Shown in pieces: positions 1 to 5,271 of a DNA stretch of 44,905 bases (position 1 is the stretch's first letter; each line of letters opens with the position of its first letter). Under the pieces are notes generated by a model. The model searched no databases, was not told where the DNA came from, and saw only the letters and a program-made list of their open reading frames with translations. The stretch is taken from the IMG/VR virus record IMGVR_UViG_3300042198_000071, positions 1 through 44,905 of that record, one strand, 5' to 3'. The position numbers were made by a program, and so were the translations under genes. The DNA is from a virus.

Positions 1-131
1 CCTCGGAGTTGAGCATGTTGCGGCGCATCCGCTGACTGTCGACACCCGAGCGGGCGCTGAGCAGTCGCTCGGCAAGCTGCTGCTTGGACATTTCGAGGGA
101 GAACACGGCCACGGGCAGTTTGCTGTCCACT
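1..131 (-). pseudogene. dnaB: DnaB helicase fragment, copy A, cut by window edge
   Basis: Read leftward, this is the same coding sequence as the start of the dnaB fragment at 2417-3092: the stretch after the Walker A motif, with FSLEMSKQQLAERLL followed by the arginine-rich helix. It runs off the left edge. No N-terminal domain or Walker A motif lies to its right, where unrelated repeat sequence begins at 132. The same protein segment occurs 2961 bp downstream, so this copy may be a second cassette unit or an assembly branch through the repeat. Confidence 0.75.
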
Positions 132-226
132 GCTGTAAGATGACGATCAAAATGGCAAGCCGCGACAGATCGCGTCAAACCTCGTCAATGTTCTGATGGG
201 GCCTGAAGTTACGATCAGCGGCGGGC

Positions 227-262
227 AAAAAAAAGCCCCCGACCAAAATGGCAAGCGGGGGC
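227..262 (-). terminator. Rho-independent terminator for the HTH operon
   Basis: On the minus strand a 7-bp GC stem (GCCCCCG with CGGGGGC, 14-nt loop) is followed by eight T residues. It lies just downstream of the HTH gene stop at 320 and would end the leftward operon from 2362. An identical copy is at 3188-3223. Confidence 0.85.
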
Positions 263-319
263 GTAAAAGGCGGGTTGGCTGGATCGGTATTTGGCAAACA
301 AACCGCGTTTTTGGGGGCG

Positions 320-628
320 TTAAACAGGGCGCCCCGCGCGCCGCCCCGCGCGCCGCGCGCTCCCCGCGCGCGAGAACAGACTGCCAATAAGCGCCTCGAC
401 GACCACATCCTGGTCGACCTGCCCGATCGCCGCCGCCACCTCGACCAGCCGATCCACGCTGATCACATGCCGGCCGGACAGCATCCGATGGACATTGGGC
501 TGGGCCATGCCGATCGCCGCCCCCAACTCCCGCTGCGTCATGCCGCGCTCAGCCATGGCGGCCTCGATGGCCCGCAGCACCCGGCCCTGGGCGTCGGTCG
601 ATGCGTCAGATGATGCGTCCTGTGTCAT
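320..628 (-). CDS. HTH (Cro/CI-type) DNA-binding regulator, 102 aa
   Basis: Residues about 15-80 form a five-helix HTH_3 domain, with ERGMTQRELGAAIGMAQP as helices 2-3 and LSGRHVISVDRLVEVA as helices 4-5. Proteins of this family bind operators as dimers. The last 14 residues (GSARRAGRRAGRPV) are Arg/Ala-rich and are encoded by the direct repeat. The start at 628 is preceded by AAAGGA, and ATGA overlaps the stop of the gene upstream, so translation is coupled. It is the last gene of the operon starting at 2362. It could autoregulate through the palindrome at that promoter, but this is inference. Confidence 0.85.
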   Translation of the reverse strand: MTQDASSDASTDAQGRVLRAIEAAMAERGMTQRELGAAIGMAQPNVHRMLSGRHVISVDRLVEVAAAIGQVDQDVVVEALIGSLFSRAGSARRAGRRAGRPV

Positions 629-1110
629 CGCGGACTCTGATCCTTTTGTTCCGCCCAGACCCACGCCAGACACTCCGACAGGTCGGCCATCCACGCCATC
701 GCCTCCCGCAGCTCCTCCGGCGGCAACAGGACCGCCGACGGCATGATCCGCGTGGCCAGCCAGGGTGTTGCGGGCTGCCGGCTCGCATCCGTCGCGTGCG
801 GCTGGACCGAGTGCATGGCCCGCCAGACCACCGCCCCACACCGGCTGTGCAGCGCCACCCCCAGCCAAACCACATCGACCCAGACCACCAGACGAGCCTG
901 CACCGTCACGGACAAACACCGCCCAGGCTCCGCCGCCCCAGACAGCCGCCACGGACGCGGGCCCGGCACAGGGACCATCGCCGCCCCCTCCCGGACGAGC
1001 TGCTCCACGATCGGCCCCAGCACCCGCCGGCTCGCCGGCTGAACATGCGACGCCGGTACCATGACCGAGTCCCCCGTCTCCAGGGTGATGTGCAGGATGT
1101 TCCGCACCAT
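625..1110 (-). CDS. Hypothetical protein, 161 aa
   Basis: I do not recognise the family. The protein starts MVRNILHITLETGDSVMVP and ends with an acidic/aromatic helix (PPEELREAMAWMADLSECLAWVW) before a charged tail. There is no signal peptide and no clear membrane segment, although residues 70-100 are hydrophobic and Trp-rich. It overlaps the gene upstream by one base (TGATG) and the HTH gene downstream by four (ATGA), so the three are expressed as one coupled unit. Codon use matches its neighbours. Confidence 0.75.
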   Translation of the reverse strand: MVRNILHITLETGDSVMVPASHVQPASRRVLGPIVEQLVREGAAMVPVPGPRPWRLSGAAEPGRCLSVTVQARLVVWVDVVWLGVALHSRCGAVVWRAMHSVQPHATDASRQPATPWLATRIMPSAVLLPPEELREAMAWMADLSECLAWVWAEQKDQSPR

Positions 1111-1529
1111 CAGACAATCTCCCCATCCCGAGGGCCGCCCACGAGACGGATCGACACACTGTCGAAATTACCCAGAGGCTTGCCGCCTCCGTTCTGGGTC
1201 CAGACGTGGCCATCAAGAGATAGCCACCCGCCGTGGCCATCGCCCACCCCACAGTCGACATCCTGAGTGGATGGATCGACGTGGTATTGGTCTCCATCCC
1301 ACACGGCGTCCACGATCCTCTTGCCACCCGCCATCTCGACCAGACGCGGGTCCGGGGTGTGCTCGGGCCAGTTCTGGCGATGGGTCTCCATCGCCTGCTT
1401 CGCCTCATCGGGAGAGGCTCGAAAGTACGACCAGGTGTGCCCCCGAAAATCGTAGTCCGGGGGGAACTCGCAGAGTTCTGGCGGAGCGTCGCCAGGGTAT
1501 GCGATGTAAGGGATGAGATCATCAGACAT
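1110..1529 (-). CDS. Hypothetical protein, 139 aa
   Basis: Unrecognised soluble protein rich in Asp, Gly, Pro and aromatic residues (PPDYDFRGHTWSYFRASPDE, then WDGDQYHVDP). It ends IRLVGGPRDGEIV, a C-terminal pattern I associate with small phage proteins of unknown function. The start at 1529 has GAGGAG a few bases upstream, inside a 37-bp leader that is duplicated in front of the next gene upstream. It is the second gene of the small leftward operon. Confidence 0.75.
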   Translation of the reverse strand: MSDDLIPYIAYPGDAPPELCEFPPDYDFRGHTWSYFRASPDEAKQAMETHRQNWPEHTPDPRLVEMAGGKRIVDAVWDGDQYHVDPSTQDVDCGVGDGHGGWLSLDGHVWTQNGGGKPLGNFDSVSIRLVGGPRDGEIV

Positions 1530-1541
1530 GTCAGGCTCCTC

Positions 1542-1578
1542 GCCCCTAAGTGTGCCCCGAGGCGCGGGCTGTGGATCA
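1542..1578 (-). repeat. Duplicated 37-bp gene leader, copy 1
   Basis: 35 of 37 bases match 2309-2345. Both copies lie directly in front of a start codon (1529 and 2297) and include a GCCC-N8-GGGC inverted repeat. The ribosome-binding GGAG lies just downstream of each. They look like a duplicated leader that could give two genes of one operon the same translational control. Confidence 0.7.
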
Positions 1579-1628
1579 GGCCGACTCCGGCCCTGGCCAT
1601 GGCCCCCCGTAGGGGGCTCTGGCGAGGG

Positions 1629-2297
1629 TCAGGACTCGAGGGCGGCGACCAGCGCGTCGGCCTCCTCGACGCCGATGTGATCACGAACCCAATCGGGGTC
1701 GGGCTCGCCATAGCGAGTCGTGTCGGCGGCCCCAGGATTCCGCTGCGGGCCAGTCTCCCTGACGACGCGGCTCATGCCGCAGCAGAGGCAGTGCGAGTGA
1801 TACTCCATGCCGGTCCCACCCGTGGACCACACGCCAGGATTCTCTCGGCAGCCGCCCTCATGCGCGGCGGACCAGTAATGCACCCCCATCGGGCACTCGG
1901 GCTCATCTGGCAGGATGTCGATCTCCGACTCGTCGCCCACCACCTCCGACTCGATCCGGGGATGATAGACCGCCACCTCGACCGACAGCCCGCCATCTTC
2001 GAGATCCCAGTCTCCGCGGCGAGCCCACCGCTCAGCGATGAGGACGGCCTCAAGGAGGCTGCGGCCACGGATGTCCCGATCTCCACCCTCGCCGCTGTCG
2101 ATCTCGGCAGCCCAATTGGTCGGGCCGGCGATGATCCGGTCCAGGAGGCCCGGCACCGATTCGATGTCGTCGGCGTCGAGCTGGGTCGACTCGTCTGGGT
2201 CGACGTAAATGTCGTCGATCATCTGGTCGAGCAATTCGTCCAGCTCGTCGGCGGTCAGGGCGGCCAGTTCTGCGGCAGTGTAGGACTTGATGGACAT
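1629..2297 (-). CDS. Hypothetical acidic protein with Cys motif, 222 aa
   Basis: The N-terminal third is very acidic and helical (ALTADELDELLDQMIDDIYV). The C-terminal part has a CPMGVHYW segment and a HCLCCGMSR knuckle (residues about 137-180) that could bind zinc. I know no family for it. It is the first gene behind the promoter at 2362-2389, with a leader of about 60 nt that contains one of the two 37-bp leader repeats. A small metal-binding regulator is possible but unproven. Confidence 0.75.
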   Translation of the reverse strand: MSIKSYTAAELAALTADELDELLDQMIDDIYVDPDESTQLDADDIESVPGLLDRIIAGPTNWAAEIDSGEGGDRDIRGRSLLEAVLIAERWARRGDWDLEDGGLSVEVAVYHPRIESEVVGDESEIDILPDEPECPMGVHYWSAAHEGGCRENPGVWSTGGTGMEYHSHCLCCGMSRVVRETGPQRNPGAADTTRYGEPDPDWVRDHIGVEEADALVAALES

Positions 2298-2308
2298 GTT
2301 CGACTCCT

Positions 2309-2345
2309 GCCCCTGAGTGTGCCCCGAGGCGCGGGCTGTCGATCA
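2309..2345 (-). repeat. Duplicated 37-bp gene leader, copy 2
   Basis: 35/37 identical to 1542-1578. It sits between the promoter at 2362 and the start at 2297, so it is transcribed as 5' untranslated sequence. Confidence 0.7.
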
Positions 2346-2361
2346 CCCGATCGACGCCCAG

Positions 2362-2389
2362 ATAATATCATATGTGATATGCGTGTCAA
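2362..2389 (-). promoter_or_regulatory. Sigma70-type promoter with internal palindrome
   Basis: On the minus strand, TTGACA (2384-2389) and TATTAT (2362-2367) are 16 bp apart. Most of the spacer is a 16-bp palindrome, ATATCATATGTGATAT on the plus strand at 2365-2380 (14 of 16 positions symmetric), a likely operator. It drives the operon 2297 to 320. The site is unlike the 17-bp operators elsewhere in the genome, so a different repressor is expected, possibly the HTH product of the same operon. Confidence 0.8.
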
Positions 2390-2416
2390 GGGGGGTGCGA
2401 AGGTTTTTTTTGCGGC

Positions 2417-3139
2417 TCATGCCCACTCCCGCGACAAGTTGAGGAAGCGTGTGGTTTTGCCGTCAAAGAGCAGTTCGACGATGCCGGTGGGGCCATTGCG
2501 CTGCTTGGCGATGATGATCTCCGACACGTTCTCCTTGCCGGCGTTTTCCGCAGCCCACTCCTGATCGCCGTTGTGGTAGTACGCCTCACGGTGGAGCATC
2601 ATCACCACGTCGGCGTCCTGCTCGATGGAGCCCGATTCGCGGAGGTCCGACAGCATCGGCTTCTTGCTCTCTCGGCCCTCGGGGTTGCGGTTGAGCTGCG
2701 ACAGGCAGATCACCGGCACCCGCAGTTCACGGGCCAGCGCTTTGACTGAGCGGCTGATGGCCGAGACTTCGGCCTGGCGGCTTTCGGAGCCGGGGAAACT
2801 CATGAGCTGCATGTAGTCGATGACAATGCACTGGATCGACTGCTGCGAAGCGAGGCGGCGGGCCTTGGCACGCAGCTCCATCGCGCTGATGCCCGGCGTG
2901 TCGTCGATGAACATCGGAGCCTGCGAAAGCTCGTCGGCTGTCTCCTGCAGGCGGGCAAGCTCCTCGGAGTTGAGCATGTTGCGGCGCATCCGCTGACTGT
3001 CGACACCCGAGCGGGCGCTGAGCAGTCGCTCGGCAAGCTGCTGCTTGGACATTTCGAGGGAGAACACGGCCACGGGCAGTTTGCTGTCCACTGCTGTAAG
3101 ATGACGATCAAAATGGCAAGCCGCGACAGATCGCGTCAA
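2417..3139 (-). pseudogene. dnaB: Truncated DnaB replicative helicase (C-terminal RecA core only)
   Basis: DnaB homology begins at about 3092 and runs to a normal C-terminus (FLNLSREWA). Visible elements are FSLEMSKQQL after the P-loop region, IQCIVIDYMQLM (Walker B, D-Y-M-Q-L), LARELRVPVICLSQLNR (motif H3), and LSDLRESGSIEQDAD with the arginine-finger region. The N-terminal primase-interaction domain and the Walker A loop are missing. Upstream of 3092 the frame runs into repeat sequence and opens only with a TTG at 3139. Without a P-loop it cannot be a working helicase. It looks like a captured piece of a bacterial dnaB, and its break point coincides with the three-way repeat boundary. Confidence 0.8.
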
Positions 3140-3332
3140 ACCTCGTCAATGTTCTGATGGGGCCTGAAGTTACGATCAGCGGCGGGCAAAAAAAAGCCCC
3201 CGACCAAAATGGCAAGCGGGGGCGTAAAAGGCGGGTTGGCTGGATCGGTATTTGGCAAACAAACCGCGTTTTTGGGGGCGTTAAACAGGGTGCCCCGCGC
3301 GCCGCCCCGCGCGCCGCGCGCTCCCCGCGCGC
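2962..3332. repeat. Direct repeat copy B (371 bp)
   Basis: Same as copy A at 1-371 with one substitution. The boundary between dnaB sequence and the 240-bp core is at 3092/3093, exactly where the third copy (44784) loses similarity. To its right lies the methylase remnant instead of the HTH gene. Confidence 0.95.
3188..3223 (-). terminator. Rho-independent terminator of the leftward early operon
   Basis: Minus-strand GC stem of 7 bp (3217-3223 with 3196-3202) followed by eight T residues. It lies 58 bp past the stop codon of the last gene of the operon that starts near 9564. Confidence 0.85.
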
Positions 3333-3595
3333 TGAGGAGAGCGGCAGTTATCGGGCTTCGGAACCAAATTAGCCGCCGCCAACGCCTCCGACATGACAGG
3401 GCTCACACTGTTGCCGACCATCCGCACCTGACCAGTCTTAGTGATGGGCCTGCCAGTGATGTCGTGGTCGATCACGTAGGAGTCAGGGAACCCTTGGGCC
3501 CACACGCTGGCCGCGCTCAGATGGGGGTGGTGCGCGTCTTTGAGACGCTTGATGAGGTTGCGGATTTCATCGGGGGCGGTCCAGATCGATGCCAT
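3281..3595 (-). CDS. C-terminal remnant of a DNA cytosine-C5 methyltransferase, 104 aa
   Basis: Residues 33-76 match the end of phage Dcm-type enzymes: AQGFPDSYVID, then QVRMVGNSVSPVMSEALAAAN (motif X, part of the S-adenosylmethionine fold). The catalytic PCQ and ENV motifs and most of the core are absent, so it cannot methylate alone. The chosen start at 3595 has GGAG six bases upstream; an ATG at 3601 is also possible. The last residues (GSARRAGRRAGHPV) come from the direct repeat, as in the HTH gene at 320. It may be a decayed gene whose two ends have been replaced, or a stand-alone subunit; decay seems likelier. Confidence 0.7.
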   Translation of the reverse strand: MASIWTAPDEIRNLIKRLKDAHHPHLSAASVWAQGFPDSYVIDHDITGRPITKTGQVRMVGNSVSPVMSEALAAANLVPKPDNCRSPQRAGSARRAGRRAGHPV

Positions 3596-3623
3596 GGTCA
3601 TCTCCAGAAATTGGTTGTGGTGC

Positions 3624-3956
3624 TCAGCCGATCGGTACCAACCCGTCGGCCGCGTCACGCATTTCGATGGCGAGGTTTTCACGAGAAAACGCTTCGTTTC
3701 GCAGGGATTCAGCCTCTTCTTCCAGTTCCGCTGCTTTCTGGAGCAGTTCGGACCTTCGCCACGTCACGCCGGCAAAACTCACCACCCTGTTGTTGGCCAC
3801 CAAAGTCGCGTGCCGCTCAAAGCACGTCGGCGAGCAGATGAGCTGCCCATGGTGCTCAGCGGCCCACCACCGGACGGGCATCACCACGCCGCAGATGGGG
3901 CAGTCCTGGGCCTCGAGGATTTGAACCGGGGGCATGTCGAGAAAGCACTGGGTCAT
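3624..3956 (-). CDS. Small zinc-ribbon/coiled-coil protein, 110 aa
   Basis: Two Cys pairs, CPIC (about residues 19-22) and CSPTC (about 41-45), suggest a zinc ribbon. It is followed by a charged helical stretch (LLQKAAELEEEAESLRNEAF) that should form a coiled coil. The start at 3956 has AAGGAG eight bases upstream. It lies between the methylase remnant and the tRNA genes in the early operon. Function unknown. Confidence 0.75.
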   Translation of the reverse strand: MTQCFLDMPPVQILEAQDCPICGVVMPVRWWAAEHHGQLICSPTCFERHATLVANNRVVSFAGVTWRRSELLQKAAELEEEAESLRNEAFSRENLAIEMRDAADGLVPIG

Positions 3957-3989
3957 GACGTGGCTCCTTTCAGAAGACCGATTCGGAAA

Positions 3990-4062
3990 TGGAGATGGTC
4001 CGGCTCGAACGGACGACTTCCTGCTTGCGGAGCAGGCGCTCTACCAACTGAGCTACATCCCC
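3990..4062 (-). tRNA. tRNA-Ala (anticodon CGC)
   Basis: 73-nt cloverleaf. The acceptor stem GGGGATG pairs with CATCTCC (one G-U). The D-arm TAGCTCAGTTGGTAGAGC is canonical, the T-arm is GTCCG-TTCGAGC-CGGAC and the discriminator is A. The anticodon stem CCTGC/GCAGG closes a loop TCCGCAA, giving anticodon CGC (codon GCG). Position 33, almost always U, is C here. The body is close to ordinary bacterial tRNA-Ala. No CCA is encoded. It lies in the early operon between protein genes. Confidence 0.85.
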
Positions 4063-4125
4063 GAGGCTTTCGAAAACCCCAGCCACGCCGGTCAGACGGG
4101 GCGGGGCGAAAAGGAGGAGTATGAA

Positions 4126-4197
4126 TAGCGGGAGCAGGATTCGAACCTGCGGCCTCCTGGGAATGAGCCAGGCGAGCTACCACTGCTCCATCCCGCC
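4126..4197 (-). tRNA. tRNA-Met (CAT), initiator-like
   Basis: 72-nt cloverleaf with anticodon loop CTCATTC (CAT) on a CCTGG/CCAGG stem, T-arm GCAGG-TTCGAAT-CCTGC, and acceptor GGCGGGA pairing with TCCCGCT. The first pair is a weak G-U, recalling the unpaired 1-72 of initiator tRNAs. The D-arm (GGAGCAGTGGTAGCTC) also resembles bacterial tRNA-fMet. The three consecutive G-C pairs of a true initiator anticodon stem are not fully present (a T-A pair is at the third position). It could instead be an elongator, or serve Ile after modification; I favour initiator-like Met. Confidence 0.8.
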
Positions 4198-4223
4198 GTA
4201 CCGGGCCGGGCGGTGCCGTCAAG

Positions 4224-4538
4224 TCACCGACCGACCCAGACCCTCGATCCGTCGAGAGTCAACCACCGGCCAGCCACTGCACGAGCCAGCCGAGGGCGTG
4301 AAAGCTGCCAATCAGGCCCGTGATGGCGATCGGAGCCAAGAGCCAGAAGATCAGGAGGTTTCGGAGGCCCACGAGCACATCGCCCCCCTTGGGCCAGACC
4401 ATGTCCGGCTTCGTCGTGTGGGCCCAGGGCCCCGCGTCGATCAGGATCCGAAGCCCACCAGACGCTCTGGGCCACGAACAGGTACCCGTAGCCACGCGCC
4501 ACGATGAAAACGATCGCTGGGAGTGTGGTGCCGCTCAT
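4224..4538 (-). CDS. Small putative membrane protein, possible frameshift
   Basis: The start at 4538 overlaps the previous stop (ATGA) and follows a GGAGGT site, so initiation here is credible. Residues about 6-27 (LPAIVFIVARGYGYLFVAQS) form a hydrophobic segment. Beyond residue 30 this frame turns into Pro/Arg/Gly-rich sequence. The next frame (open to a stop at 4259) instead continues with protein-like residues and a strong membrane stretch, LLIFWLLAPIAITGLIGSFH. A one-base shift near 4440-4460 would join two membrane segments into one protein ending at 4259. Sequencing error, mutation or programmed shifting are all possible. Confidence 0.5.
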   Translation of the reverse strand: MSGTTLPAIVFIVARGYGYLFVAQSVWWASDPDRRGALGPHDEAGHGLAQGGRCARGPPKPPDLLALGSDRHHGPDWQLSRPRLARAVAGRWLTLDGSRVWVGR

Positions 4539-4559
4539 CGCCCCACCTCCGGCATCTGC
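4533..4559 (-). repeat. 27-bp gene-junction repeat, copy 1
   Basis: Identical to 5245-5271. On the minus strand it encodes the last residues of the upstream gene (QMPEVGR), holds the GGAGGT ribosome site, and gives the overlapping start of the next gene. A weaker relative occurs at the 4993-4996 junction. Confidence 0.85.
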
Positions 4560-4996
4560 TTGAGCACACGCATCCACCGTCGCTTCGGCTCCGGCCTGCG
4601 AGCTGATGCCCTCGTCCGTGATGGACGCGACCACTCCCCGCCAGAAGTCAGGCCCATGTCCCGGAATCCAGCGGCTCGCAAGCTGGTCCCAGGCTCCTCC
4701 GGCAGCGTGTACGTCCACGCCTCGACGTAGCCGAGAGACTTCGCGGCGCGGCACAGAGCCCCGTAAAGCATCGAGCAGGCATTGTCGGCTCCATCGGTTG
4801 CGACGCGGGTGATGACGCCCCTGCCGGTCCCCTGCCAGACGCGGGGGGGATTGGCGAACACCGCAACCCCTCGGATCGCCCCGGCATCGTCAGCGACAGC
4901 GGCAGCAAACAGGCCACCCTGCAATTCCGGAAGATGCCGATGCGTGGCCCGGACGAACTGGACAGCCGCCTTCACGGTGATTGGAACAACCTTCAT
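4535..4996 (-). CDS. XF1762-like (GNAT-fold) protein, 153 aa
   Basis: Matches my recollection of the XF1762 family of phage/prophage proteins: an N-terminal AVQFVRATHRHLPE with the conserved His-Arg-His, then VFANPPRV, the block RVATDGADNACSMLYGALCRAAKSLGY, WTYTLPEEPGTSLRAAGF, and GGEWSRPSR. The fold is thought to be related to GNAT acetyltransferases, but substrate and reaction are not known. Its first seven residues (MKVVPIT) recur near the start of the DUF5131 gene. It overlaps both neighbours by four bases in a coupled chain. Confidence 0.8.
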   Translation of the reverse strand: MKVVPITVKAAVQFVRATHRHLPELQGGLFAAAVADDAGAIRGVAVFANPPRVWQGTGRGVITRVATDGADNACSMLYGALCRAAKSLGYVEAWTYTLPEEPGTSLRAAGFRDMGLTSGGEWSRPSRTRASARRPEPKRRWMRVLKQMPEVGR

Positions 4997-5250
4997 CGCC
5001 CCACCCCCGACTCCAGGCTCCCTCGTTTATAGGAATGAGGGTCAAAGCCATCGTCGTATCCATTTTGCAGGTGGTACTCCAAAGCCGCCCCGTCACATTC
5101 CGGGTGGAAGCGATTGCAATAAAACTCACCATCAAAAAGGCCTGTCGCCACTACGCATTCATCGCCCTTTGCGATGTCCTCGCCACACCAGATGCACCGA
5201 TGGGCTTTTCGCGTTCGTATTACCTTGGCTTCGAAGTTTTGGTGGCTCAT
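4993..5250 (-). CDS. Small zinc-binding protein, 85 aa
   Basis: The N-terminal half has KAHRCIWCGEDIAKGDEC, a CxxC knuckle, and a later FYCNRFHPEC provides a second Cys/His set, so one treble-clef or ribbon-type zinc site is likely. Similar small proteins starting with a basic stretch and CxWCG are common in phage accessory regions; function unknown. The start at 5250 is inside the 27-bp junction repeat with GGAGGT six bases upstream. It overlaps both neighbours by four bases. Confidence 0.8.
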   Translation of the reverse strand: MSHQNFEAKVIRTRKAHRCIWCGEDIAKGDECVVATGLFDGEFYCNRFHPECDGAALEYHLQNGYDDGFDPHSYKRGSLESGVGR

Positions 5251-5271
5251 CGCCCCACCTCCGGCATCTGC
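5245..5271 (-). repeat. 27-bp gene-junction repeat, copy 2
   Basis: Identical to 4533-4559. It provides the end of the DUF5131 gene and the ribosome site plus start of the 85-aa zinc protein. Confidence 0.85.

Larger units (their letters stand above)
1..371. repeat. Direct repeat copy A (371 bp)
   Basis: Matches 2962-3332 over 371 bp with one difference (C at 330, T at 3291). The left 131 bp is the 3' side of a truncated dnaB gene. The right 240 bp holds a leftward terminator and a GC-rich stretch that encodes the C-terminal tail of the flanking HTH gene. A third, shorter copy at the window end shares only the part beginning at 132. Confidence 0.95.

Noticed and set aside
1600-1615. GC hairpin GCCCCC-CGTA-GGGGGC near 1600 as a terminator
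   Set aside because: There is no T run on either strand and downstream genes of the same operon continue directly.
1233-2564. 443-codon plus-strand frame and the 463-codon minus-strand frame over 320-1711
   Set aside because: Both are mostly shadows of the coupled minus-strand genes. Only the last 102 codons of the latter (the HTH gene) are supported.
3093-3139. Leader peptide MTRSVAACHFDRHLTA in front of the dnaB fragment
   Set aside because: It starts with TTG without a ribosome site, and the same residues appear in the unrelated frame at 44830, so it is only the translation of the repeat.
4121-4507. Plus-strand frame starting MNSGSRIRTCGLLGMSQ
   Set aside because: This is the well-known false ORF produced by translating the complement of a tRNA gene; the region encodes tRNA-Met on the other strand.
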